NCBI RefSeq assembly: GCF_905171765.1
Contig: NC_053390.1
Coordinates: 217,447,927 to 217,511,926, forward strand
Reading direction: 5' to 3'
Source: Bufo bufo
Lineage: Eukaryota > Chordata > Amphibia > Anura > Bufonidae
Length of the DNA: 64,000 nt
Made by a program: the position numbers and the translations under genes. Of this stretch, positions 21,500 to 31,199 are shown one piece after another (the stretch's first letter is position 1; each line of letters starts with the position of its first letter). Below the pieces are notes generated by a model. It searched no databases. It worked only from the letters and a program-made list of their open reading frames with translations, and was not told the origin of the DNA.

Positions 21500-21868
21500 T
21501 CCACCTTCCAGCCTATCTCCTGCAATATCTCTTTACTAGTACTTAATGTAGTACTTGCAGCTAATGAATTAGGCCAGCTAATGAGTCTGTCTCTATATAT
21601 ACACACACTGCTTCCCAAACTCCTCCCCCAGCAACAAATGTAACACCTTAGTGAGCTAGGCTCATTAGCAAACGCACAATAGCAAACAGCTGACCGAATT
21701 CCTTTACCTCTTCTCAAGCAATGATCAGCAAAAACAACACAGATGAGCCAGTTGGAGACTCTAAGCCAATCTCTTGCAGTATCTCTGGAATCTCTTCTTG
21801 TCTCCTGCAATATCTCTTTACTAGTACTTAATGTAGTACTTGAAGCTAGTACTTGCAGCTAATGAATT
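21500..21868 (-). repeat. Repeated 5' end of the CR1 element
   Basis: A block containing CTCCTGCAATATCTCTTTAC, TAGTACTTAATGTAGTACTT and GCAGCTAATGAATTAGG occurs at about 21517-21575 and again at 21799-21868, in the same orientation, about 285 bp apart. In the second copy an AGTACTTG unit is duplicated. The arrangement resembles repeated 5' promoter monomers of some LINEs, or a nested insertion of two 5' ends. Confidence 0.65.
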
Positions 21869-22011
21869 AGGACATGTCCTATTATTGTCCACTTTTCAGA
21901 CGAGGATAGGAGATTTCTACAGAAAATAAAAAATAAATGGCGGCATGCAATCGGCTGGGATCCGTGTTTTGCAGACCACAAATCACTTACAGCAGGGTGC
22001 ATGAGCCCTTA

Positions 22012-22330
22012 GAGGAAAATACACAAGAGATTTTTCTGATGAGTATTTCCTGCTTTGTGATTGCACCCTTAGGTCATGTTCACACGGCCAGTATTTGTAA
22101 GGCAAATGTCTAATACATGTGCAAATTTCATGAGTCGCTCCTGGCTTTGGAGTGAAAAACGACATAAACAAGTCCAGAATAAGGAAGCCCAGCACAATAG
22201 TGCATTATACAGTGTACTCCCCAGAATAGCACTACGCCACCTGCAGTGCAGGTAGGTGCTCAGGACACCGGGCAGATATTAATCAGTGGTTTCCTATACG
22301 ATATTCACAAACCTACGATAAGTCTCTTAC
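22012..22330. other. Spacer between MITE and GC-rich region
   Basis: Contains a partial element starting AGGTCATGTTCACACGGCC at about 22070. No gene seen. Confidence 0.35.
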
Positions 22331-22440
22331 CACAAATGTCGCAGCCGAGGCCTCCGGTCACTTCCTCAAGTCACTTTCCAGCGGCTCAGCAGGTGACTCT
22401 GCTGGCGGTTGTCATGGAGACGGCATTCTTCTGTCCGCTC
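22331..22440 (-). other. Possible minus-strand non-coding first exon
   Basis: Minus strand of the GC-rich region ends in a good splice donor, ACATTTGTG^GTAAGAG (GT at 22330-22329). It could be a 5' UTR exon of RILPL2 spliced to the acceptor at 5657, or of a divergent non-coding transcript. Purely a splice-signal inference. Confidence 0.3.
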
Positions 22441-22640
22441 CCTTAGGCCCCGCCCACCTAACGTCGTAGGCCCACCCTGTGACGTACTGCGTTCCAAGCC
22501 TCAGGATCAGCCGTCCAATAGATGTGCTCATTGAGGGAAAGGGACATTCTGATTGGTCTACGTTGATCGCACGTTGGTTCACTGGTCCGCTGTCGATTCC
22601 GGTGTACGGTAGGTACGTGGTAGGTACTGCACAAAAACGC
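22430..22640 (+). promoter_or_regulatory. Putative SNRNP35 promoter, CpG-rich
   Basis: The most CpG-rich non-repeat segment upstream of SNRNP35. Visible elements: GC box GGCCCCGCCCAC (about 22446), CRE-like GTGACGTA (about 22480), CCAAT on the plus strand (about 22513) and inverted ATTGG (about 22551), with candidate donors at 22609-22614 (CGGTAGGTACGTGG). SNRNP35 has its coding sequence in one exon preceded by non-coding exon(s) in mammals, consistent with a start here and splicing to the acceptor at 25539. No TATA box. Confidence 0.5.
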
Positions 22641-22859
22641 CTGGATAAATATATGCACCTTAGGCACAGGGGCAGAGACATGGCGAGCAGATGAAGCTGT
22701 TGTAGGGGAGGGCGGTCTGCACCACACACACACGACATTAGCTGCTGGCGGGTGATAAGGGTTACAGATCCCATACACTGTGCCCACCAGGTATTGCCCC
22801 CATGCTACCTTTAGCTCACCCGGGCACACTGAGGCTTTCAGTAAACTTTTCAAAGGAAA

Positions 22860-23225
22860 ATTCTCATTCTCCTGAAGGGGTGTGTTCACACTACGGATTT
22901 TTGGCATCGGTTTCAGTGCTGAAAACTGCTCTGAATCTGCTCTTAAACTGCCTCCCTCTCATTGTTTTCAAATGCCGCAGTTCTTGCAGCTGTGGATTTT
23001 TCAAGTGCGGTTTTCTAGACAGCGCCAAGAATGTACATGTCCATTATTAGCATTGCTACCGCGTGGACGTGTCCGAAAGTCGTGGCAGGAGCCTGAGCTC
23101 CATTTAATGGAGCAAAACTGAGAGTGGTGGACCGCAGCATTCAAAATGAAAAACCATGGCAGAAATTGCAGTGGGATACATGGCGGATTTTGACGCAATC
23201 CAAATCCATTGTGTGAACATGTTTT
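22860..23225. repeat. Diverged MITE
   Basis: Starts GTGTGTTCACACTACGGATT and ends GGATTTTGACGCAATCCAAATCCATTGTGTGAACAT (ends only shown in part): inverted termini GTTCACAC / GTGTGAAC with many TGCGG/CCGCA words inside. Confidence 0.5.
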
Positions 23226-23266
23226 TATTAATAGAAGCCCAGCAGTAGGACAGGCAACCCTCAATA

Positions 23267-23428
23267 GCAGGGATCAGCAGCCTCCGACACGCCAGATGTT
23301 CTCAAACTACAACTCCCAGAATCCTCGTTTCACTTCTGTGGGACTTACAAGAACAGCCGAGTAAGTTTGCATGCTGGGAGTTGTAGTTTCACAGCAGCTG
23401 GAGTGCCGAAGGTTGCTGATCCCTGCTC
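23267..23428. repeat. Palindromic MITE
   Basis: GCAGGGATCAGCAGCCTCCG at the left, CGAAGGTTGCTGATCCCTGC at the right; AAACTACAACTCCCAG / CTGGGAGTTGTAGTTT inside. 162-bp hairpin. Confidence 0.8.
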
Positions 23429-23855
23429 TATAGCCTTCACCTGCTGGTATATGCCAGTCTAGAGAGGAACTAACCAGCACTGTAGTCGTTGGCACTACCC
23501 CTCCTGGAAGTGTGGGCTCTCCATTGTCACTGTGTGTTACACAGAGCTGGATTGGAGTCTTTCACTTCCAGCTTGGTCGGGGGTATGTGCCCCCCTCTAC
23601 CAGTCATGCTGCCAGCCTCTCCTGGTTGGTTTGTCAGTGCTTGAGATTATTGTGTTGATGAATGTCCTCTTCTGTCTTTCCCCAGTAACCAAGAAGCTCC
23701 AGAACTGGTGGGTGCTGAGAAGATCTGCTGATCCAGGTTCTCCCAGTAAAGGTCCGGTCATCTCTTCCTTTATGTTCTTCATCTTTTCATTTAGATCTAT
23801 ACCTTGTCACCATTTGTGAGGAGGCTGACCCATTGATATATTCCCATTCCCTAAT

Positions 23856-24003
23856 GCTGGGTTTCCACGTTCAGGTTTTTTTAAGCCTAAGCCAGGAGTG
23901 GATTCATTAGGAGGAGACTCCGCTACATGTCCTGTGTTTATAATCAGTTTCTGGCTGTGGCTTCAAAAACTGCATCTAAAAACCTGAATGTGGAAACCCA
24001 GCC
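23856..24003. repeat. Small palindromic MITE
   Basis: GCTGGGTTTCCACGTTCAGG pairs with CCTGAATGTGGAAACCCAGC; about 148 bp. Confidence 0.75.
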
Positions 24004-24419
24004 TTCATAGATCATTTATCTAACAAGGTTCCTCAACTCAATGAGTGAGAATGTTTGATGACTCAGAAAACCTTCAAAAAAGGAGGACACATCACACCTA
24101 GGGCATGACAACACTACGCTAATAAAGACCTGTACGGAGAAAGAACGCCAAAAATGTCACTTTATAATTGAATCTTCTATACACAAGCATATAGAAAAGG
24201 ACAGTGTCCATGAGATGCACCACAATTATTAAGGGGTGCATTTCCGCAGGCCTGTGCACCAAATTTTGAAATCTACACCAGCTATGAGCTACCCGCTATG
24301 TTTCTGCACCCAAACCACAATTTCTAACAGTGGTTTTTGGTGCGGTTTTGCCACACATCTCACCCTTCATTAGAAAAGGGTGAAATCTGCTGCTAAAACC
24401 ACAAACACAGGCTACTTTC
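24004..24419. other. Spacer with repeat fragment
   Basis: Around 24290-24400 lies a fragment (ACCACAATTTCTAACAG ... TTAGAAAAGGGTGAAATCTG) related to the element at 27700-28075. No gene. Confidence 0.35.
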
Positions 24420-24879
24420 ATACTCGCGTTTGGTGCGGATCCGTCTTGTATCTGCACAGACGGATCCGCACCGATAATGCAAACGCTTGTATCCGGTCAT
24501 AACTGATCCGTTTGCATTATTCATTATAAAAAAAGCCTAAGTCAAAACTGATCCATCTTAACTTACATTGAAAGTCAATGGGGGACGGATCCGTTTTCAA
24601 TTGCACCATATTGTGTCAGTGAAAAACGGATCCGTCCCCATTGACTTACATTGTAACTCAGGACGGATCCGTTTGGCTCCACATAGTCAGATGGTCACTA
24701 AAACGCTGCAAGCTGCGTTTTAGTGACTGTCTAAAAACGCAACGGAGACCAAACGCAGCCAAACTGATCCTTATCCATTCAGAATGCATTGGGGCTAAAC
24801 TGATCCGTTTTGGGCCGCTTGTGAGAGCCCTGAAACGGATCTCGCAAGCGGACCCAGAAACGCCAGTGTGAAAGTAGCC
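24420..24879. repeat. MITE, GGATCCGT-rich palindrome
   Basis: Termini GGCTACTTTCATACTCGCG and CGCCAGTGTGAAAGTAGCC; interior ACGGATCCGT repeats and CCCATTGACTTACATTG. Same family as 3639-4107. Confidence 0.8.
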
Positions 24880-25539
24880 TTAATATGCTGTGAATTTCAC
24901 CTAGGAATTCTGTGCTTGAATGTAACTACCTACAAGAGGTATTGAGTTAGAGTTCATGTTGAAGTAGTAATAGGGTCGTCCACCTTATGGCGTTTTGCCA
25001 TGTGCCTCCTCTGGGAGTGGTCTTTCTGATGACTCAGGCTTGGTCCATTACCCGCTGGTTTGGTTGTCTATTACATGCTCATTAAAGGCCATTTATATAT
25101 AATTGATGGCCTGTTCTTCAGATATCCCCTCACTATTCAGTTGGTGTGGGTCCTACTCAACACCGTCGGTGATCAACTGTCTGTATCAGCTGCGGTGGCG
25201 TGTCTGCTTCATTGTATATGCTGGTATTTACTGCGCAATTCTGTACTGTTAGTAGTGGCTTATTACAGCTTTTGCAATTGAGGTCTAGAAACCTGGAGGG
25301 AGGGCATCATAGCAAAATGAAAGTAAGAAACCACGCAAGACCTTGAAGATTGCCACTTTTACCTCTGGGACCGATTCAAAGCTATTTGGATGAATAAAGA
25401 CGTAGATGGACATGTAACTACCATAGCAAGAGCTCATTATTAGTCCTGCTCTATGAGAAATCGTTACGTGTATTTGTAAATAATGGCATTTTCTCTTATA
25501 CATTATTTTATGTATCTCATATATGTTTCTTTTATTTAG
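24880..25539 (+). other. SNRNP35 upstream intron
   Basis: No recognisable repeat or exon. It ends in an acceptor, TATGTTTCTTTTATTTAG (AG at 25538-25539), three bases before the SNRNP35 ATG. Confidence 0.5.
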
Positions 25540-25542
25540 AAA

Positions 25543-26310
25543 ATGAATGAATGGGCGCCTATAGCAAAGAACTATCATCCACTTAAAGCTGGAAGTATTG
25601 ATGGCACAGATGAAGACCCTCATGATCGCGCCGTTCTGCGGGCGATGTTGGCCCGCTATGTTCCCAATAAAGGGGTGGTTGGGGATCCCCAGTTGACTTT
25701 GTTTGTGGCACGTTTAAGCCAACAAACCACTGAAGAAAAACTAAAAGAGGTGTTTTCTCGCTATGGAGACATCCAGAGGATCCGGTTAGTTAGGGATTTC
25801 ATAACTGGTTTTTCAAAGGGTTATGCATTCATTGAATATAAACAAGAGAATGCCATAAAGAAAGCGTATAGAGATGCAAACAAACTGGTGGTCGATCAGC
25901 AGGAAGTCTTTGTGGATTTTGAACTGGAAAGAACTCTGAAAGGATGGATCCCCCGCAGGCTAGGAGGTGGATTTGGTGGTAAAAAGGAGTCAGGCCAGCT
26001 TAGGTTTGGAGGCCGAGATAGACCATTTAGAAAACCGATTAATTTGCCATTTTTCCCAAGTAACACCCGCCTAGAAGTCCATGGAGAAAATAGACAAAGG
26101 TCCCGCTCCAGAGAAAGACCTTATGACAGAAGAGGGAAGAAGGAGTACACAAGAGACAGAGGACGAGATAGGTGGCCACAAAGGTCCGAAAGAGAACATA
26201 CTACAGAGAGGCATTCCAAGGAGGAAAGGAACAGAGACAGAGATGACAAAGACAGGAGTAGAAGAGAAAGCAAAAGGGAAAGAAGCAGAGAGCGAGATCA
26301 CAGAAGATGA
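25543..26310 (+). CDS. SNRNP35: SNRNP35, U11/U12 snRNP 35-kDa protein
   Basis: 255-residue RNA-binding protein of the U11 snRNP, part of the U11/U12 di-snRNP that recognises minor (U12-type) introns in the nucleus; it is the counterpart of U1-70K. The N terminus (MNEWAPIAKNYHPLKAGSID, then DPHDRAVLRAMLARYVPNKG) is the signature of the family. A single RRM spans about residues 50-130 with RNP2 LFVARL and RNP1 KGYAFIEY, followed by ELERTLKGWIPRRLGGGFGG and the conserved KKESGQLRFGGRDRPFRKPI. Residues 190-255 are a low-complexity RE/RD/RS tail. The whole coding sequence is one exon, preceded by a splice acceptor at 25539, as in mammals. Stop TGA at 26308-26310. No defect seen. It is divergent to RILPL2 and convergent to RILPL1. 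Confidence 0.97.
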   Translation: MNEWAPIAKNYHPLKAGSIDGTDEDPHDRAVLRAMLARYVPNKGVVGDPQLTLFVARLSQQTTEEKLKEVFSRYGDIQRIRLVRDFITGFSKGYAFIEYKQENAIKKAYRDANKLVVDQQEVFVDFELERTLKGWIPRRLGGGFGGKKESGQLRFGGRDRPFRKPINLPFFPSNTRLEVHGENRQRSRSRERPYDRRGKKEYTRDRGRDRWPQRSEREHTTERHSKEERNRDRDDKDRSRRESKRERSRERDHRR

Positions 26311-26315
26311 AGATA

Positions 26316-26317
<2 letters not shown>

Positions 26318-26369
<52 letters not shown>
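26318..26369. repeat. (TA)n microsatellite
   Basis: About 26 uninterrupted TA units starting 8 bases after the SNRNP35 stop codon, within the probable 3' UTR. Confidence 0.95.
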
Positions 26370-26372
<3 letters not shown>

Positions 26373-27180
26373 GGCTGCAACGATTAATCAACGTTATCGA
26401 TAATATTCGATAACTGGATTTGTTGTCAACGAATCCAGTTATCGAATAATCGGCCGATTCGTTGCTATACGGGCGGGAGCAGGCGGTCAAGCGCTATGCC
26501 TGCGGGTCCTTGAACTTTAAATCACCGCATCTTTATTACCTTACAATGAAGCTCCAGTAACAGGCAGAGCGAGTGGCGGCGTAACGTCACTCACTCACGT
26601 GATGCGCATGCTCCGCCTGCTTCATTCATAAAGTAGGTGGAGCAGGCCCGTCACGTGAGTAAGTGATGTTACGCCGCCGCCCGCTCTGCCTGTTACTGGA
26701 GCTTCATTGTAAGGTAATAAAGATGCAGTGATTTAAAGTAAGTTACTGCCGGTTAAGGAATACTGCTGTGAGCGGCGGGGCCAGGGCTGTTATGGGGAGG
26801 GGGATCTGTGGATGGCACGGTTATGGGGAGGGGGATGTGTGGATGACACTGTTATGGGAAGGGGGATGTATGGATGGCACTGTTATGGGGAGGGGGATCT
26901 TTGGATGACACTGTTATGGGGAGGTGGATCTGTGGATGACACTGCTATGGAGGAGATCTGTGGATGACACATATAGCATAAGATGCTATATAGTGTCATC
27001 CATAGATCCCCCATAGCATGGTAACAGTGCCATTCACAATTTGTTTTAATATGGCCTTTGAACATAATCTCTAAGTAAAATCATATAAACCCCTTTTATT
27101 GTCATTTTGGTGTTTTTTCCTGATTAATCGATGAAATTATCGACAACTAATCGATTATTCAAATAATTGTTAGCTGCAAA
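26370..27180. mobile_element. Non-autonomous hAT-type element in SNRNP35 3' UTR
   Basis: Termini TAGGGCTGCAACGATTAATC and, inverted, ...GATTATTCAAATAATTGTTAGCTGCAA, with ATCGATAA-rich subterminal pieces typical of hAT elements whose ends read (C)AGGGCTGCAACxA. A long internal inverted repeat lies at about 26510-26745 (TTTAAATCACCGCATC ... GATGCAGTGATTTAAA), containing CACGTGA/TCACGTGA sites, and a ~30-bp tandem repeat follows. No transposase. Confidence 0.7.
26788..27000. repeat. ~30-bp tandem repeat
   Basis: Six to seven imperfect copies of GGTTATGGGGAGGGGGATCT followed by GTGGATGACACT, inside the hAT-type element; the last copies are shortened. Confidence 0.8.
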
Positions 27181-27333
27181 TTTGCACATTATGTAAAGAC
27201 TGGTTCTTGGTGATTTTAATCCGAAGCTGAATGTGGCAGCCAGGGGTCATCGTGAGCCACAGTTTCCATAACTCGATGTAGGTGTTTGACCCAGAGGTGG
27301 ATCCTATGGATTACCATAAATGTCTGTGACGGG

Positions 27334-27339
27334 AATAAA
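27334..27339 (+). promoter_or_regulatory. Candidate SNRNP35 poly(A) signal
   Basis: AATAAA in the context GACGGGAATAAAGGTTTAAG, about 1.02 kb after the stop codon; about 860 bases of that distance is the (TA)n tract and hAT element. Confidence 0.45.
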
Positions 27340-27640
27340 GGTTTAAGATTTAGTATTCTAGTCTCATTATCTATCGTTATTTACTGAATGAAGACCCTGC
27401 TGGAGGTACAGCAGCACTGAATGGGATTTGCACATAGAATATTCATTTCAATAATGGGGACTTGTGATTTTGTTATTGTCTGACATTTATACAGAGGTCG
27501 CAATACCGCCTGTACAAGCGTCATAGGATCCAAATCCCCCCCCCCCCCCCCCCCCCCAAAAAAAACAAGCCCTTATATGGCAGCTTCGAATGAAAAAAAA
27601 AAAAAAAAAAAAAATTACGGCTAAATAAACCTAGCCACAC
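27340..27640. repeat. Downstream flank with poly(C) and poly(A) runs
   Basis: A 22-base C run at 27536-27557 and an A run at about 27593-27614. No gene. Confidence 0.7.
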
Positions 27641-28294
27641 AGCATCTTATTTCATACTCCTCCTCTGCCAAAAATACTTCTCATAAGTGCTAAGATGAGT
27701 ATTTTTAGGACACCTGTACACGAGTGCGGGTGAACACACATGAGATCTGCACAAATCTGTTTCTGCTCCATAAACTGCAATTTCTAATAGCGTTATTTGG
27801 TGCAGATTTGAAGTGGTTTTGCCGCAGATCTCGTCCTTCATTTAAAAAAGCAGGAAATCCGCAGCTAAAACCGCAAATATAAATGACATGCTGCGGATTT
27901 GGAAATCTGCACAGCAGGTGAATTTTCACATGGAAAAAAAATCTGCAAAAATGTATATGAGATTGGTTTATTCTGATACTTTTTGCTCGTACTGTACTAC
28001 GATCTGGTATTTCCGCACGGAATCTAAGCAGAAAAAAAACATGCATATTCCGCAATGTCTGCACATGGCCTTACACTTAAGGAAGTGGTAAAACCAGTTG
28101 TGGCACCTACAGAGAAACCATATCATGAAAAGATTTTTGCCTCTTCTGTGTGTAAGTTCCATTCCTAGTTTCGGCTTACGAATACTGAGGCATCATTGTA
28201 GTGCTGTACTCAAGTAAATGCTACTTCAGTAGCTTACATTGCTTTTCGCTTGCTCAAAAGAAAAAATCTGGTAGTTTAGTTCTGCTCTCATTAA
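27641..28294. repeat. Decayed MITE-like repeat
   Basis: About 27710-28075 is made of paired words (AATCTGCACA/TGTGCAGATT, GCGGATTT/AAATCCGC) in two imperfect halves around 27885, resembling the fragment at 24240-24410. No coding features. Confidence 0.4.
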
Positions 28295-28499
28295 GGCCCC
28301 ATTCCCATGACCTTATTTTTGGAATTTTTTGGAGATTGGAGATTTATTTCAATGGGGCCGTAAAAAATTGTTTGCAGTATGCATCTGTATGTCTGTTTTG
28401 CAAATAAGATAGAACATGTCCTATTATTACAATGGGTCCATAAAAAACAAACAAAAAAAAAAAACGGATGCAACCCAAACGTCATTGGTGACATGCGCC
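28295..28499. repeat. Diverged MITE
   Basis: Left end GGCCCCATTCCCATGACC after TAA, right end ...GTGACATGCGCC before GTTA. Contains AAGATAGAACATGTCCTATT, a word shared with the HARBINGER-like MITEs of this window. Confidence 0.5.
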
Positions 28500-28659
28500 G
28501 TTAGATAAACGAAATCAGAGTCTTGCAGGTCTGATACCTTTTTAATGGCTAACAAAGACAGAAGCAATGATTTTACATAGCGAGCTTTCAAGACAACTTA
28601 AGTCTCTTTGTCAGGCGTACTACCAGAGTTTCTGAAGAAACTGAATATATTCTATATAC
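28500..28659. repeat. Fragment of a dispersed repeat
   Basis: ACCTTTTTAATGGCTAACAA, GCGAGCTTTCAAGAC and AAGTCTCTTTGTCAGGC are recognisable as a repeat found throughout frog genomes; class unknown to me. The element ends at the Tc1 insertion. Confidence 0.4.
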
Positions 28660-29708
28660 ACTCACCTAAAGAATTATTAGGAACACATGTTCTATTTCTC
28701 ATTAATGCAATTATCTAGTCAACCAATCACATGGCAGTTGCTTCAATGCATTTAGGGGTGTGGTCCTGGTCAAGACAATCTCCTGAACTCCAAACTGAAT
28801 GTCAGAATGGGAAAGAAAGGTGATTTAAGCAATTTTGAACGTGGCATGGTTGTTGGTGCCAGACAGGCCGGTCTGAGTATTTCACAATCTGCTCAGTTAC
28901 TGGGATTTTCACGCACAACCATTTCTAGGGTTTACAAAGAATGGTGTGAAAAGGGAAAAACATCCAGTATGCGGCAGTCCTGTGGGCGAAAATGCCTTGT
29001 GGATGCTAGAGGTCAGAGGAGAATGGGCCGACTGATTCAAGCTGATAGAAGAGCAACGTTGACTGAAATAACCACTCGTTACAACCGAGGTATGCAGCAA
29101 AGCATTTGTGAAGCCACAACACCCACAACCTTGAGGCGGATGGGCTACAACAGCAGAAGACCCCACCGGGTACCACTCATCTCCACTACAAATAGGAAAA
29201 AGAGGCTACAATTTGCACGAGCTCACCAAAATTGGACTGTTGAAGACTGGAAAAATGTTGCCTGGTCTGATGAGTCTCGATTTCTGTTGAGACATTCAAA
29301 TGGTAGAGTCTGAATTTGGCGTAAACAGAATGAGAACATGTATCCATCCTCTGATGGCTACTTTCAGCAGGATAATGCACCATGTCACAAAGCTCAAATC
29401 ATTTCAAATTGGTTTCTTGAACATGACAATGAGTTCACTGTACTAAAATGGCCCCCACAGTCACCAGATCTCAACCCAATAGAGCATCTTTGGGATGTGG
29501 TGGAACGGGAGCTTCGTGCCCTGGATGTGCATCCCTCAAATCTCCATCAACTGCAAGATGCTATCCTATCAATATGGGCCAACATTTCTAAAGAATGCTA
29601 TCAGCACCTTGTTGAATCAATGCCACGTAGAATTAAGGCAGTTCTGAAGGCAAAAGGGGGTCCAACACCGTATTAGTATGGTGTTCCTAATAATTCTTTA
29701 GGTGAGTG
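28660..29708 (+). mobile_element. Tc1-type transposon, copy 1 (nonsense copy)
   Basis: 1.05-kb element with 27-28 bp terminal inverted repeats (CACTCACCTAAAGAATTATT ... AATAATTCTTTAGGTGAGTG), preceded by TA and followed by TG-TATA, so the right TA duplication has drifted or the target was a TA-rich microsatellite. Encodes a broken transposase. About 97-98% identical by eye to copy 2 at 34695-35744. Confidence 0.93.
28807..29676 (+). pseudogene. Tc1 transposase, in-frame TGA
   Basis: Starts MGKKGDLSNFERGMVVGARQ with the N-terminal helix-turn-helix (AQLLGFSRTTISRVYKEW) and continues with the DDE catalytic domain: AWSDESRF (first Asp), QQDNAPCH (second Asp) and NPIEHLWDVVERE (Glu, D34E spacing). 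Codon 169 (29311-29313) is TGA where copy 2 has CGA, a CpG-type transition, truncating the enzyme after the first catalytic Asp. The rest of the frame to TAG at 29676 is open. Confidence 0.93.
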
Positions 29709-29851
29709 TGTATATATATATATATATATATACACAGTATATACACACATACACACACAAAGGGGCGTGACATGGTGTAATAAATGGACATTTGAAAAAC
29801 AACAGAATATCAAAAATCTTGAGAATGAGTCCTTAATTATCTTACAGATAA

Positions 29852-30370
29852 GGCCAAGTTCACTCTTCAGTTATTTGATCAGTTGTAGCCTACACAGAGA
29901 TAAGGTGTAATGGAAATGTTTGCATAGGTGTGTTTTTGACCCAAACCTGGTTTTGGATCACAATAAGGGCTTGTTCGCATGACCGTGTGAAGCCCGTGCT
30001 GTGGACCGCAAATTGCGGTCGGCTAAGTACGGGCACCGGCCGTGTTGCAGCCGCATAGGGATCTCGGCCCTATTCACTTGAATGGGTATGTGATCCCTCC
30101 GTTCCGCAAAAAGATAGAGCAAGCTCTATCTTTTTGTGGTGCGGAAGCACGGAACGGAACCTCAGAAAGCACTCCGTAGTGCTTCCATAGTGTTCCGTTC
30201 CGCATCTCCAGATTTGTGGACCCATTGAAATGAATGGGTCCGCATCCGTGATGCGGAATGGGAACGGTGTATTGTGGATCCGCAATACGGGCACAGGCTT
30301 CACACGGTCGTGTGAACCAGCCCTTACTGATGGAAATAACTGATCAAATAACTGAAGTGTGAACTTGGCC
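29852..30370. repeat. Outer MITE containing a second MITE, TAA duplication
   Basis: Outer element: GGCCAAGTTCACTCTTCAGT at the left and ACTGAAGTGTGAACTTGGCC at the right, flanked by TAA (29849-29851; 30371-30373); inner halves TTATTTGATCAGTT / AACTGATCAAATAA pair. It is interrupted by the element at 29967-30323. Confidence 0.85.
29967..30323. repeat. Inner MITE
   Basis: Termini GGGCTTGTTCGCATGACCGT and ACGGTCGTGTGAACCAGCCC, left flank TAA, right flank TTA. Interior AAAAAGATAGAGCAAGCTCT and TGCGGAACGGAAC blocks. A close relative is at 45087-45391. Confidence 0.85.
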
Positions 30371-30373
30371 TAA

Positions 30374-31199
30374 GCGGTGAGGTTTTATGGTCTCTAAATT
30401 GATGTTGATCTTAGAGACCTGGTGCCCTCACTATGTTTATAGCAGTTTCTTTAGATCTTGTTTTGTGCCATAAATCCCAGGGACAAATTCAGTCCAGTGT
30501 TCAACATGTCAAGCAGGGTCATAAATTAGTATTTCCAAATTCTTCTGGCTCTGAGATTTGAAATTGCCTTTTACCATTTGTGTCCTTCATGGTGTCCTAT
30601 GCTACAGAAATGCTTAGCCACAGGAAATGTACCTTTTTCTCTTTAATTGTGTGGCAGTAGGACCTCATCCTGGCTTTACATTACTGTCCTGTTTCTCCAA
30701 CACAGAGACCCCCAACAGGACATTTAGTGCAGAGAATCAGGTACACAACATTGGATGTAGAACACGTGCAGATTTCACCCTTTTCCATGGAAGGGCGATA
30801 TCTGGGGCAAATCTGCACCAAAAAAATTAGATAAATAGTCCAGATTTATGTAGTTTTTTGTGCAGAGTCTGTGAAGGTTCTCATTTATCCAGGTCATGGA
30901 ATATCTGTAAAGAATAAATCAAGGCAACTGGACGTACTGTAGATTTCTTGAAAACTTTTCACTCGTTCTTCCAACAATCTTTCTCAATTCTGAGTGACTG
31001 TACAAGAATTCTCTGGGAATAAATATGTAACTGAATCAACATCTGGTAATTATACCCAGCATGGGGTCAGAGGTCATTATACCCAGCATGGGGTCAAAGG
31101 TGTAAAGACTTCCCAGAAAAAGGTGTCAAGACAGCATTGTATGTGGGTATTTTTTGTGCAGATTTCTTGTGGATTTTCCGCGTACAGCCACCCTAAGGT
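30374..31199. other. Spacer with dispersed repeat fragments
   Basis: 30870-31010 matches a known frog/fish repeat style (TTCTCATTTATCCAGGTCAT ... TTCTTGAAAACTTTTC...CGTTCTTCCAACA). At 31048-31095 TATACCCAGCATGGGGTCA occurs twice in tandem (24-bp period). No gene. Confidence 0.4.

Larger units (their letters stand above)
17567..21868 (-). mobile_element. CR1-type LINE, near full length
   Basis: Minus-strand non-LTR retrotransposon of about 4.3 kb: a 5' UTR with repeated ends (21410-21868), ORF1 (20501-21409), ORF2 (17655-20483) and a short 3' UTR whose minus strand reads GGGCAGACTAGATGGGCC ... ACATTCTATGTTTCTAT, the 3' end commonly seen in frog CR1 copies. No poly(A), as expected for CR1. Both ORFs are open, so the copy is probably young. 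It sits inside a MITE. Confidence 0.85.
17422..22008. repeat. MITE split by the CR1 insertion
   Basis: Left part 17422-~17566 begins GGGGCTCATGCACAC and right part ~21869-22008 ends GTGCATGAGCCC; both are flanked by TTA (17419-17421, 22009-22011). The interrupted motif AAGATAGAA...ACATGTCCTATTATTG is continuous in other MITEs of this window (for example 14068-14086), so the CR1 element landed inside an already resident MITE. Confidence 0.75.
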
